This document shows, one piece after another, positions 23,825-35,584 of a stretch of 64,000 bases of DNA. Under the pieces are notes generated by a model. That model saw only the letters and a list, made by a program, of their open reading frames with translations. It was not told the origin of the DNA and did not search any database. Source of the DNA: Phlebopus portentosus. Taxonomy: Eukaryota > Basidiomycota > Agaricomycetes > Boletales > Boletinellaceae. A program made the position numbers and the translations under genes. The stretch lies in the NCBI GenBank assembly GCA_037892935.1, contig JAYXKI010000001.1, forward strand, positions 248,001-312,000. Reading direction: 5' to 3'. Numbering within the stretch: position 1 is the stretch's first letter; every line of letters starts with the position of its first letter.

Positions 23825-24785
23825 TTAGAAGCCAACGAAATGCGCGCCTGCAACTGCCGCTACCGCCATGACAGCGAAGCTCGCAAGGTTGGTGTTCGAA
23901 AGACCGAGCGAGACAGCGCCGCTGTCAAAGGCCGTCGACGACCCGACGGAGGCTGTGTCAGTTCCTGTTGAGGTGCCGGTACCCGTGGCACTGGCCGAAG
24001 TGGCAGAGCGAGTTGTGCCGATGGCCGAAGAAGATACAGCAGACGTGAGCCTGTGAATGAATGTGACATAATTAATCTTAGGTCCAGACGGCGGTAACAT
24101 GCGACTGGTGGAAACTTACGAAGCAGAAGCCGATGCGCTGGCAGATGCAGACGCAGATGCGGACTCGGACGCAGTTGATGAAGTCGTAGACGACGCTGAT
24201 TCACTAATTGCGAATGCGGCACTTTCCGCATACACATCGGTCAAGTTACTAGAAACATGAGTTGAGTCAGTAAATGATTTCTACACCATTACCGACCGCC
24301 GAACGGCACTGATACTCACCCAATGTTGACGAACTGAACGGTATAGTCTGCTGTCGAACTGAAATTACCGGTTAGTATACTTGTGGCAATGGACGATCTC
24401 GGCCCAGAAAGGCCAGATCGAATCTAAATGTGACTTGTGACAGCTCACCTAAGGGGTACGACGGGGAGGGTAAGGCTGAGGGTCAAAGCACCCGTCTCAA
24501 CATTGTTCGCAAGAGCAAATTGATTGTTGAAAGCGTTGTTGATGAGCTCGATTGAGAACGTCTGTTCGTCACCTTCTACCGCTGACCAGTTAATGGTAGC
24601 AGGTCCTCCGGACGTCCATCCTGTCGGCGTCTCAATGCTCAATGCAGAGACAAGAGGAGCAATGAGTGCGAGGGAGGCGCTATAGACAGCGAGGAAAGAT
24701 CAGAAAAGACGACAAAAAAAATGAGACGCGTTTGAGGCTGGCTTGCCCAAATTCAAGAGACTTACAAAAGCTTTGCAAAGAACAT
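23825..24785 (-). CDS. Kre9/Knh1-like N-terminal domain protein, Ser-rich, GPI-anchored
   Basis: This is a small cell-surface protein of the type annotated as Ser/Thr-rich GPI-anchored protein with a Kre9/Knh1-like Ig-fold domain, linked in yeast to beta-1,6-glucan. The start ATG is at 24785; the first exon (20 nt) joins across an intron to give MFFAKLFASLALIAPLVSA, a classic signal peptide. The domain follows: LSIETPTGWTSGGPATINW, EGDEQTFSIELINNAFN, and SSTADYTVQFVNIG. After it comes a Ser/Ala/Thr-rich stalk with an (SA) repeat (SESASASASASAS). The C-terminal hydrophobic tail LASFAVMAVAAVAGAHFVGF before the stop at 23825 fits a GPI signal. There are five exons, and every junction preserves frame. 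Confidence 0.85.
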
Positions 24786-25173
24786 GATGATGACAGGAAA
24801 AGATCGAAAGAGACAGAGAAGCTTTGCAGGCTTTTATGCGTGTAGGGCGACGGAGTCGGGTGTGGAAGGGTGAAGAGAGAGGGAGAAAACGAACCTGGGA
24901 AGGAGGAAAGAACGATGCTTGGCGGTCATCCCACGCTCGCATTGCGGAGTCTCTTTGGATCGCCATTTTGGGAAAGAAGTATGATCTTCACGTATAGCCA
25001 CTGCACTTTTCTGGTGTCGGTTTTATCCCGATGGGGCAATTCTCCCGGATATCACGCGGCATCACACGTCACTCATAGTCGCGTAGAATATCTATATCCG
25101 GCTTCCATTGCTCAAGTACATTACACTTAGCCTAGTACCTAACAAAGACCTTGCTTTAGCTCTTTCTCTAGCT

Positions 25174-26563
25174 CTAATAAATCTGAAACGATATCATAAA
25201 ACAAAGGTTGAGTGAACGAAGTAATAGCATTAAAATGCAACCTACCTCGTCGAAAGGGCGTGTGTCATTGAAACAGCTCTCCCACACTTCGTTCACAGCC
25301 CGCTCCGCATCGTCCCGGCTTGGACACGCAGGATTAGATTGTACTGACAACACAGCTCGTCGGCGTACACATTCCTGTCATCCATCACCGGCAAAGTTAC
25401 AGTTGGGGAACAAGAAACAGCGTCAGCGCCGTCCAAGTGTTCCGGCAGTAGCGAAGACATTACGGACCTGATGCTGCTTGGAGAAATTGAAAAACAGCCG
25501 CCGGATCTCACGCGTCCATTTGCAGTCCCCTCCGAGGCTATTAGCTCGAATCTGAAATATAGACAGTCCGTTAACACTCTAATAACGAGCGGTTATGGAA
25601 TGTGAAAGGAAAGGTTAAATGGCCGCATGCAGTCCAGCTACAGCTCACAACCCTGTCCCGCATTGCCAACATGCGTATCACATCGCAACTTGACGTCACA
25701 TCGGCTTGTGTATCTAGTCGCAGGGTCTTATGAAAGCAGTTGAAAGCAGACTGCTGGTCGGCAAATGAAGATGATGACGTGTTTAAAGCAAGGTAGCCAT
25801 CGCACATCCTTCATCGAAGGGCCCAGGCAACAACGCACAAGAAAAGCCCGGCCCAAAGTACGACAAAGGGCAAAGGCTCAGACTCACCTCACTACACGCA
25901 TGATGCCTCAAATTACTCCAATCCACGTCGAACTTGCAATGATCATACATGTGGACAAGTTCATGTGTGACTGTGTGTTCCATCTGCTTCTTGCTCCAGA
26001 ACTTGCCCTGGCAAAGTACTACCGCACCGGCGTCTGGCGTGAACCCGCCTGATCGGTCTTGCTCACAAGGTAGACAGAGAATGTGCTCTGAAGGCGAGAT
26101 GTGTGCTCCCGTCTCTTTGCTGATCCGTTCAAGCATGAAGGCCACCGCTGGGCCTAGCAGCATATGCACAAACACCATGATAATATAGTAAGATATTAAA
26201 GAAAGCGCAGAATATCATAACAGGAATACAAAACTCAAAATGAGTACCACGAAACAGACTATCATACTTAATATTCAACTCACTATACTTTACAAGTTCA
26301 TTCCTCCATTTCTCACAAGTTTTTCGATGATGTTCAGCAAGCGCATCTGCGCGCTGTCCCGAGGTCAAACCGATGCCGGTCACCTGCGAGAATGCACGCT
26401 GCCAGCGTTCAAAGACGCCATCGTCCGGGTTCCCCTCCCGCCCTTCAACCGGAGAACTAAGGCCAGCATAAGTAGCTGAAGACTTTTGAGAGCTTTTCTG
26501 GCTTGAAGAAGGTGCCGATGAACCTGACTCTCCAGAGGAAGAGGAAGGAGGAGATGCGGACAT
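25174..26563 (-). CDS. ATP23: Mitochondrial inner-membrane metalloprotease ATP23
   Basis: ATP23 is an M76-family zinc protease of the intermembrane space; in yeast it processes Atp6 and helps F1Fo-ATP synthase assembly. The start at 26563 opens a Ser-rich N-terminus ([15 protein letters not shown]). The core reads [56 protein letters not shown], the active-site HELVH with [20 protein letters not shown], and then IRANSLSGDC. The C-terminal exon reads [25 protein letters not shown] and NDTRPFDE. A last intron ends TTTCAG and adds only IY before the stop at 25174, giving the family's usual DEIY-type end. I see no lesion. Confidence 0.93.
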
Positions 26564-26569
26564 GGGATT

Positions 26570-29500
26570 TGGGATGAACGAACGATGGGAGACGTCTCGA
26601 CTTGCCGACTTTGTGACGTGGGAAATCGTTTCCTGTTACATGAATATCCGTTCTTATCTCCTTTTTCTTCTTGAAGTCTTATCCGCCATGGTCATACCAT
26701 CATTAGGAGACGTAAAGGTTCGAAGGCGCAATTTAGCGATGTGTTCTCGCTCTTGTGCTCTTATTTGCAAGATGTTCCATTTTCCGTCTCATCGGACGTC
26801 AAAAAAACAAGAACTCTATTGGATCATCTGATCTGTGGCCATTTGCTGGGGTAACGCCAGAGTCCTCTGTCTCAAAATATCTTCATTCTTTCTCCTGGAA
26901 TATAGACTTCCACAGAAAACACATTGGATCTCTGACTTCCGACTTCTCATTTTTCTTTGATTGGTTTCTACAACTACTTGTTCTGAGGTGCAAAGATAGA
27001 GAGGGAAAATCCCGCGCCTATTCCGACTACGAGCCAAGTTTTCGGCCCACGATGGAGCGTGGATTTCCACCGCCGTGCGTCCTCCACGACGTAGGGTTAC
27101 AATCCACCAACGACCTGTCTTACCACGATCCCCGATTTCCCGGAGATAAACCACCGAACTCGAATATTCGACTTGCAACATGCAAATTGACGAGGGACTT
27201 CTTTTGCGACAATAACGGCCGAGTAGCTTCGCTGCTGTCGTTGATGAAGTCAAGTAATCAAGTCCGGCGAATCTGCGACGATTGCCTCCTATCTCGAGGG
27301 CTTATTCTGGTTCTTGCCTTCTCTTGTTCTCAGAGATATTACGGCACACAAAGGTGCTTCTTCTGAAGCGTGATGCGAACAAGTCCACTTCGCCCCCTTG
27401 TGGCACAACTTCTTTGGGAACCATCAAAATCATAGAACCGGGTATTCTTCTCAATTGTCAGCTGGTCTGCTCATCAAGTACCTTCCTATCTTTCTGGTTC
27501 CGCGAAGGAAGCAACAGGGTCATGAAACAGTAGTCTTCTGATGAGTGTATTAGAAGAGGGTCGAATACAAATAACCTGCCGCGATGCGGAGATTCTGGAA
27601 GTCACGCTTCTTGGTGACAGAAGAGGGTTAAGAGGTCGTATTCTCACCTGGAGAGAGTTTCTTGGTTCCTTATGGGCTTTGCCGTAATGGGGGCACCGAA
27701 CATTGTTCTTACATCCGAAAATGGCTTTCGTACCCGGGAGAGAATGAGATCCGGATTTCTTGCTATACGTATTGCTGTGCTTTCTTACGGAGTAAACACG
27801 AGGGGGTCCATTTCATGCACGATTGACGACTTCCAGGACATTGGTGAGTCGCAAGCTCGTGGGTTTACGTGCCTGTCTAGTTTTGTTGATTGTGACCTGC
27901 AACACCAGGTATTCGATATTTTCGGTCGTCTTCTCTGTGAATCCGAACTTGACATTAACGTGCGCCTTTGCGGAATGGCGTAAGCCACGTATAGTAGATG
28001 AGTATTTGTTTTTGCATCTGACTTTATATCGAACTATACACAGTATAACGCCGCTGATTATCAACACCTACACCCAACTTCACGGGCTTGTCACAGCGTA
28101 GATATCGAAGGGCTGGGTTTCTCCGCGATGTTGAATTGTTATATACGACGCCCGTAATCAAGGGCGCAACTCTCGACAAATATACTCCACCACATGATAC
28201 CCTTGCTCGAGATCCCAGAAGACTGAAAGGACGAGAGCAATCGCCGCAACTCTATGAATCACGATGAACTTCTTGTATTCAGTTCATCAGTCGACCATCT
28301 TCTTTGATCGTTATCCAGACGGGCGCCACAATGGTGAGAATGCCGTCCCATTGCTTCGCTTCAGGTCTCCGCACAGGCACGGAGAAGCAGACCAAGTAAG
28401 ATTCATGGTGGTGAAATTCGGATCTTAGGCCACTATCACCAGCTCAATTAGTTGTTGCTTCTTCTTGACGATGTATGCCGTGAGTTATTCGACTTATGGT
28501 CATCAGCCAAGGCTCTCTTAAACCCAGGTAGGAAAGCATCACGTCACATAGGAAAAGAATCCTCAGGTCTATAGTCGCTTAGTGCCCTGAATCTTCTGTC
28601 TCGATGGGGGTCTTCACGTACCAAAAACGTTGCTCCACTTGATTGTCAACATGTCTACTTGTGCTCTGGACACCGAATTTATCTCCATCGAGTTGGCGAA
28701 ATCGGCAGCTGATGGCTCTCAACGTTTCAAGAGCGCAAAGAATCAAGAAGTTTACGGCACTTAAAATACAAGGAAATGGCTAAGTAACTGTCTACAGATA
28801 TTTTGGTCTTACACCTTCCTGGCGGATCGTCGGTGGATCTATGTATCCTTGTGGGCAGAACGGTTGACATATGAAGAAGTTGCCCGATATTCGACGCAAA
28901 CCATACAAACCATCAGGTATACTCTGCAAACATCTTATTCGATTCTAAGATCGTATTCAAATGATTCCGTGTCTTCCATGCTTATTTATCTCAGAAGATC
29001 TCGCCGTCGACTGTTTATGAGATTATTTCGAGGACTCTAGTTTCTGTAAGTAGCCGCAACCATCATCCCGCTAGCGCGCTAGATATCGAGCTGATTTATT
29101 TGAAGTTCCCCCTCAATTCGAGCCTCAGGGCCGACGGCACCTATTGGCCAGTGTCCCTCAAAACACTTGTAATCCTCTAAATCCGAGACCCGAATCGGGC
29201 GTTCTATTCAAAATGATTGAGCAGTTCGCGGAACTTTCCATCCGATATTTTGTTACTCAGTCAAAGACCATCATATCTACCGTACACTAGTCGCGGCAAC
29301 TCCCACTGCTTCTCCTTACCTGTTGCGATCGGGACTCGACTCAGGACCTTTCCTATCGGCCAGCACGGACGCTGTCATAACTTATATACGCTTGAAATTA
29401 TCAAATCATACCACCTAAATTTTTCGATATCGAATGCGGGACGTAATATGAGGTTATGATGCATTCTATTCGAGGCCAGCTTATCGCTGGATCATTGGAT

Positions 29501-30640
29501 GGGGTCAGCCAGCGCTATTGGACAAAGACGAATCGGATGCAACTATATCTTTGTAATTGTTTCATTTCGTGAAACACTCCATACCTGCCCTCCGAGATCT
29601 CAGCCACTAAGAGAAGTTTTCTAAACTCTCAATAATGTTAAGCGCTAAGCGATAGTTTCCCATTTGATGAAAGCTTGCTACAGCCTCCGAAACTGATTGG
29701 ACGGACCTCACGCAGATTCTCATACTCAATTACCTGTTTTAAGTAAACTCTGGTCTCGACTGCATCTTCATAAACAGGACGGCGCTGACACGGAAAGATA
29801 CAAGGGTGGTCGTTAGGAGTAACGGAATTTCTTAGATAGAGATAACAGGGCGCTGACAAACGACCACGCTGGAAAAACGTGTCTTGGTACGTACGTTGTC
29901 AGTAGAAAAGGAACAACTACGGCTCTGTTACAACTTTATCCAAACAGTGTGACGCGTTGGCATCCTTCCAGCATCACCTTCATTCGCCAAAGTATCTAAA
30001 CATTTCGAATGCGGAACTGACAAAGACAGAGCATACAGCGGAGCAACCTGACAGCCGGGTTCAACGGTTGGGAGCAGAATTCAATCAAAATCTCAGCGCC
30101 TTTGAGTCGGATGTTTTTGCGGTTCAGGTCGCAATTTGCGGGTATAACTATCAACCGACTGATGAAGGGTTGAATACGGTCGGAATGATTGGTTTTCCGT
30201 AGGTCCAAATACACATATCTACCAATGCCTTACAGTGCCAAGGAGTACCGATTATCCGGTGAAGTGATACAGCAAACTGGTTGGAAGTATTTTCAATGAA
30301 TATTTGATAAATGACCACCTAGGTATACACGGTATGTACAGTAAGAGCAACTTCTTAGAGGATTGGCTTGTTGAAGCCTTGCTACCATAGTTTCAGCCCT
30401 TGGACCGATATTATCTTCCCCGTCAGTTATCATCAGTAGTTTATGATCCAGGTGGTGCTTGCCTCGAGGGCTAACCATCCGAAGAACTCGACTTCCGAAC
30501 GTAAGTCGCGAACATCACGAGACTTGCTGCGGTCAAGTTGGTTTCGAGCCCATGGTATTGGCGACTATCTTGACTGTCTGAAGATAACGAACAACCTTGC
30601 TTACTGTGATTTTGCAATCTTCTTCGGAACGCTGCAATGA
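26570..30640. other. 4-kb gene-poor stretch
   Basis: No frame here gives a family motif or a consistent exon chain. The longest frame (about 200 codons, 26.75-27.37 kb, plus strand) lacks an ATG at its start and looks like chance composition. The base composition is more AT-rich than in the flanking genes. It may be decayed repeat sequence, but I could not identify terminal repeats or coding remnants. Confidence 0.4.
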
Positions 30641-30642
30641 TG

Positions 30643-33600
30643 TTATCGATTCATCGCCGTTCGCTTCGGTACTCGAGTGTACCATTCAGGAATTTGATTA
30701 GCTCGAGGAATGGTACGCTTTCTTGCTTCCCGCCACTCTCGTTCTTCTTCCGCTTCTTTGGCACGTCGCTGCTCCTCCCTGATTCGTTCCGCTTCCTTCT
30801 CCTTCGCACGTTGGGCGTCGTCAAATTTATGTCGTTGAGCCAATCGGGTATCTACCATGAAGTGCGGGGAAACGGGAATCGTTGGAGTAATTTGCTCCCA
30901 ACGCCGCGTATTCTCCAGACTCGCACCCGGGCGATTCTTGAAATTCGAGCGCGTTCCGCCAAATGTGCATTGCCTGTTCGAGCTACGGTCTGCAGCTGCT
31001 CGTTGTTCCCAGACCTTGAGCTTTGCTTCGAATTCTTGCCTCCGATTCGCCACCCGGTGATCTGTCTCGAACCGAAATGCATGTGGAACTGTTGGCTTCC
31101 AAGGTTCGCGTGTCTGGTAAAGAGACCGAGATTAGACCAACAGTTGGATAGATACGACTGAAACAAGTCTTTGAAAACGTAAAAATTACAACTTACTTGT
31201 GCACCCGAAATTGGTATTCTTGCCTTCGCGCGGTTTCCTGCAGTCCTATCATCTGACTTCGAGCCGCTGGTCTTCCCTCCAGCACTGTCCTCCTGGTGCT
31301 GGGCTTTCCTTTCGGACCTGGCGATCAGCCGTTGTTGATGCAAGGTATCAGTGGTAAACGCGGGTGCAACGGGTACTGTCAAGCTGCAAGAGTTCTTTGC
31401 CGGCCCAACTCCACCTAGACCATTTGCAGACTTTTTCAAACTGCTAGCGTCGGCACTAAGCGGCGTAGCACGAGTCCTCGTTGACTTGGTCTTCTTGTTT
31501 GCTAACAAGCCTCGCGAGCTGCTACCCTTGATGCTATCCGTTCGGTTTGTTATTAAGCGCCGAGACTTATCCGAGCGGGAAGGCTTCGAAGGCAGTGCCA
31601 AACCCGCCGTAAGAGTGTCTTCTCGTGACATTTTCGCTCTTTTCTGTACACGTTCCTCTTCTGTAGTTTCGTGGAGATCGTCCTTTCCGCTACTCTGCGT
31701 GTTGCTAGTCAGTTTGCGCTTTTGCGACAGCCGAAGAGGCTCATTATTGCTGATGGCCCCGGATGCACTGTGCTTGTCAATCGAGGGTCTAAATTTGCAA
31801 GCTTGACCATCAGATCCAGCTTTGATCTCTTCCGAATGTTCTGTACGATGCCGCAGAGGCTGAGTCTGATCAGTAATATTACTGTGGAATAAGAATAGAC
31901 AACAGCTTCAGTTTCCGGTCTTCCGAGGCGATAGTGCAGTTACGCACACATCATTCTTCGTGCTAGATCCGCGGATTGTTTCCAAAGCTTGGTGACCATA
32001 TCCTAACTCGGGATCGTGCAGCGCCTCTGTCCTTTTTGAAACCTCAGCGGTGCCATCGTTAGATTGAGAGGTTAGCAACCTGCGGAAGGAAGAAATGAGA
32101 TGAATAGAAAGGCACGTGTTGAGACACGTAAATAACGGAATTGGAAAAGTAGTATGTATGTAATAAGATTTTGTGAAAATGGAGACGACCACGGAAGATT
32201 GTTGAGAGCCAATAAGCCAATAAACAAGGTGGAGACAGTGAGCGGATAATCATAATGAAGTAGGCATTGTGTGTAACGGCGCGATGCCGTAAGTTAATAA
32301 TTATCCATTCGAAGTTCCGTACAGCGAGTGATCCGGAAATGACAGAATTTGGAACATGCACGAGGAATCAGCATTAGACAGATAACAGAACACATTCGAC
32401 ATACCCTAAAGAACCCATGACCTTCTGTCCAACATGCAGAAGCCGTTCGGTGACGGAAGTCGCGCTGACATCACCATTGTCGCTAGGACCGGACTTCGAA
32501 TGCCTTGTTAACCCGAGGTCAGAATCGGATGACGGGGCTTTCCTTTTTGAAGCTCTATTGCTAAGCTTCACTGTATCGGGTTTCACGGCTTGCTTGCCCT
32601 GGGCTTTCGACGATACAGACCTGTGCGAAGCATGTCTCGATTGACCCTGTAAGAAATCTATTAGTGAGTAATGACTGAAAGTGATACATTACTACGAGCG
32701 GTCTAAGCCCACCTCAGAAGAGTCTATGAATTCTGTATTAGGACGCGCGTTACGCTGAAGCTTCTGATCTTCAACATCAGAAACCAGATCCACAATGACC
32801 GGAATAGATCGAGAAGGCCCTGCCACGGGTACGTCTAAAGGTTCGTTATGGGTGATGGTTGCTTTGAGGTCGGCATCCCTTGGCGACACCTTAGACAGTG
32901 TTTGAAGGACGCTACTTTGAACCATGGCGGGGGCGGCGCCTTTCCGGCAAAGCGCCGCGATGAATACGGTGTAAGGTCAAGCCCTTTCTGCAGATAATTG
33001 TCACGGTTCTTACGAGCGAACATGTCATCTGAACGCGGCTGCGAATTTCTTGTGGTCTTTGGCGCCAGCTGTGCAGATAAGGCAGACGGACGTTTTGGTG
33101 GTTCTCCGCTTACAGACCGATGTTTTCGGGGACTCAATACGATCTCTACAGCTCCCTCCATGGTGAAGTCCGGCTCTGCGATTTCTCCCAACACTATAGA
33201 CTCGGATACTTCCTTTTGGGCCTCGGACTGGACCCGCTGTCCTAGGACTGCAAGTACCGGCAAGGAAGACTGGCGCGCCTGCAGGTCATCTCTCTGGTCA
33301 TCTTCTATAGTCAGGCCCCATGATAATGGGATCTCCTGATCGGAATGAATTTCATCGGCTTGCCTTGAAATCGAGTTGACAGTCACTTCGTTACCATCTG
33401 GAAGAATCGGTGTCTCTTGTACCGTTGAGGCTCCACGACAAGGCGAGAGTACCCGGGATTCAACATCAAGCGTCATTGACCTTGAATTTCGCGACGTTGC
33501 TTGTGAGTTATTTGAAGCGTCTTCGGTTCCATCTGAAGTCTTTCCCGATCTGCTTCCGTGGCTATTCTTCGCTCCTGAAGCGGAATGACGCTTTGTGCGT

Positions 33601-35417
33601 CGGTGCCTTCCGGTGGACGCTCGCTTAATGCCCCTGTTTAGTCCCGAGCTTGTAGATTTAACACCATTTTTTCCGTTTGGCAGAACAGGAGGTTGTCTGG
33701 CCTTAGTCTGCGTGAGTTTGCCTTTCGGAACGAGTGTCTCGGGTTGAGAGGTGGATTGTTGCGGAGCAGTCGATGTTTGGGGTTTGTCATCACCTTCTTC
33801 TGAAATGACGGGCAATGGTTCCTTCGGAACGACAGAGATAGTGGAAGCGCGGTCACCTCCTGAACCGTACTTTTTCGCAACACGCAAAAGGAAGTCTTGA
33901 ACCTCATCCCCACCCTGATTATCCTCCTCAAGCTTGTGACTAGTATTCAATTTTCCTAAAGGATTCTCGGAACGAAGCTCAATCAATAGTTGTGAGATCG
34001 GGGAAGGAGGCGGTCGAAAATTAGAATCGGGAGTAACCGGCTTCATATTCGAAGCAGGCTCTTGATCACCTTCGAGCACTTGTTCGGGTAATCGACGAGT
34101 AGAAGTCGGATCTATGGAACTGGAGCGTGGATGAACTCTTCGTAGATATCCATCCTCCGCTGAGTTGACATCGGGGTTGATTATGTTTACTTCCGTTTTC
34201 CTCTTCTTTGATATCAGTTGAGCAGCCAAGCTATCGCCGCTGCGCTTGACCGAGCCCTTCTTCGATATCAACACTTCGGGCTTTGAGCTGGCCGCAGTCG
34301 ATGAAGGATCTAGTTTCTTGTTCTTATGCGCCACTAGTTTATTCTGGTCCAGTCCAGGCTCCTCGCTCGGTTCGGCGACACCGGGATTCTGTTGAGGCTT
34401 CGAGATCGGCGGTCGGTCGTCCCTTGCTTGCAAATCCTCCTCCTCTTCCTGGATAGGCAACATCACGGCATCGTATTCTATGCGTGAGAGACCCGACGGA
34501 CTTGCGCTCCGGGTGCTTGATCTGGGCCGTCTTCTTTGCAACGCGTTCGGGCGCTGGGCGCTTGCGTGTATTCTGGAAATATTGGGCGTTCTCTCCGGAG
34601 AGCGCGGACTGCGGCTCGGGTCATTGACCGAGGTTGATGCAACTCGATTTGACCGACTCCGTTCGCTCAACGCCGATTCGGAAGGAAAAGGAAGATAGAA
34701 AGGTGAGGACGACGCGTGTTGGTGGCGCGACATAGTAACTTCCGCTTCTTTCGATCGCAGTTGAAATTGACCTTCACAGGATCGAGGTAATGAAGGAGGC
34801 ACGGTGGCGCCCACGCGTGCAGAGTGACCAGAAGGAGATGCTTGAGAAGTCCGGGCGCGTTTTCGTTTAGGTTTTGGAGTAATGGAAGGCGACGCGGACC
34901 TGCGAGGTTGTTTTGCGGAAGAACTCTGGTTACCATTTACTTGATCCATCGCGATGAAAGCTTCGGGGCGAACGGGAGTATTGGAGATCGGTGCGGGCAA
35001 ACGCGATACCGCATTTGAACCTTTAGAAGTAAGCCTATTTGGGCGCAAACGAGGCGTGGGACTCGAAACGAGGAAAGTCGGGTCCTGCGCGCCTCTCGCT
35101 CGTGGTGTTTCTTCGTCCACATCTGTATTAGCCATCTCCCGCTCCTCCTGAGCATAACTACAGTCAAAATTCTCCTGATCGGATTTCATAAGCCCCAGAT
35201 ATCCTGGCCGTGGTTTTGAAATTGGCGTTGACAGGTTTGAAGATGACGCATTGGAGGGAACGGGGGTCGTAAGCGTGTATTCGAAACCGTCGAAAAAGTC
35301 ATGTTCAAGGTTCTCATCCCGCAGAAACAGATTGTTCGAGGTGCTGTTTATGGCCAGAGGAATTTGGAAAGAAGCATCGAGAACTGCGCTCAGTCTGGTT
35401 GTGCGTCGCCTGCTCAT
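30643..35417 (-). CDS. TPX2-like: TPX2-like spindle microtubule protein
   Basis: TPX2 proteins bind microtubules and importin-alpha and promote spindle assembly. The start ATG is at 35417 (MSRRRTTRLSAVLDASFQIP). A first exon of more than 800 codons is low-complexity, rich in Ser, Pro, Lys and Arg, with many basic clusters (ITPKPKRKRARTS, ISKKRKTEV) and phosphorylation-type SP/TP sites. Further exons follow toward 31.2 kb. The C-terminal exon carries the recognisable part: KPTVPHAFRFETDHRVANRR, FEAKLKVWEQ, a charged coiled-coil region (KEKEAERIREEQRRAKEAEE), and RTIPRANQIPEWYTRVPKR, the TPX2 C-terminal pattern, with a stop at 30643. The identification rests on this C-terminal part; the disordered body cannot be placed by eye. 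Confidence 0.75.
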
Positions 35418-35520
35418 TGCGACAGAGGAATCCCTTTAAAAGGCGGTCGTCGTCGTCGTCGTCGGTAAAGGAGTGGCGGTGGTTTGGTTCATGCGCTAAT
35501 TCCCACGCGCGCGTGTCAGC

Positions 35521-35530
35521 ATCACGTGAT
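35521..35530. promoter_or_regulatory. ATCACGTGAT palindrome between two divergent genes
   Basis: A perfect 10-bp palindrome with a CACGTG core lies in the 168 bp between the TPX2-like start (35417, minus) and the proposed start of the Ulp1/transposase gene (35585, plus). A shared promoter is possible; a bHLH-type factor is inference. Confidence 0.35.
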
Positions 35531-35584
35531 CATTTCTTTCCCTTCGTGGCATGTCGTGAGTGTTACACTTGCATTCATCCTCTC

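Noticed and set aside
26755..27366. 203-codon plus-strand open frame
   Set aside because: It does not begin with ATG, shows no motif, overlaps an equally long frame on the other strand, and lacks splice partners.
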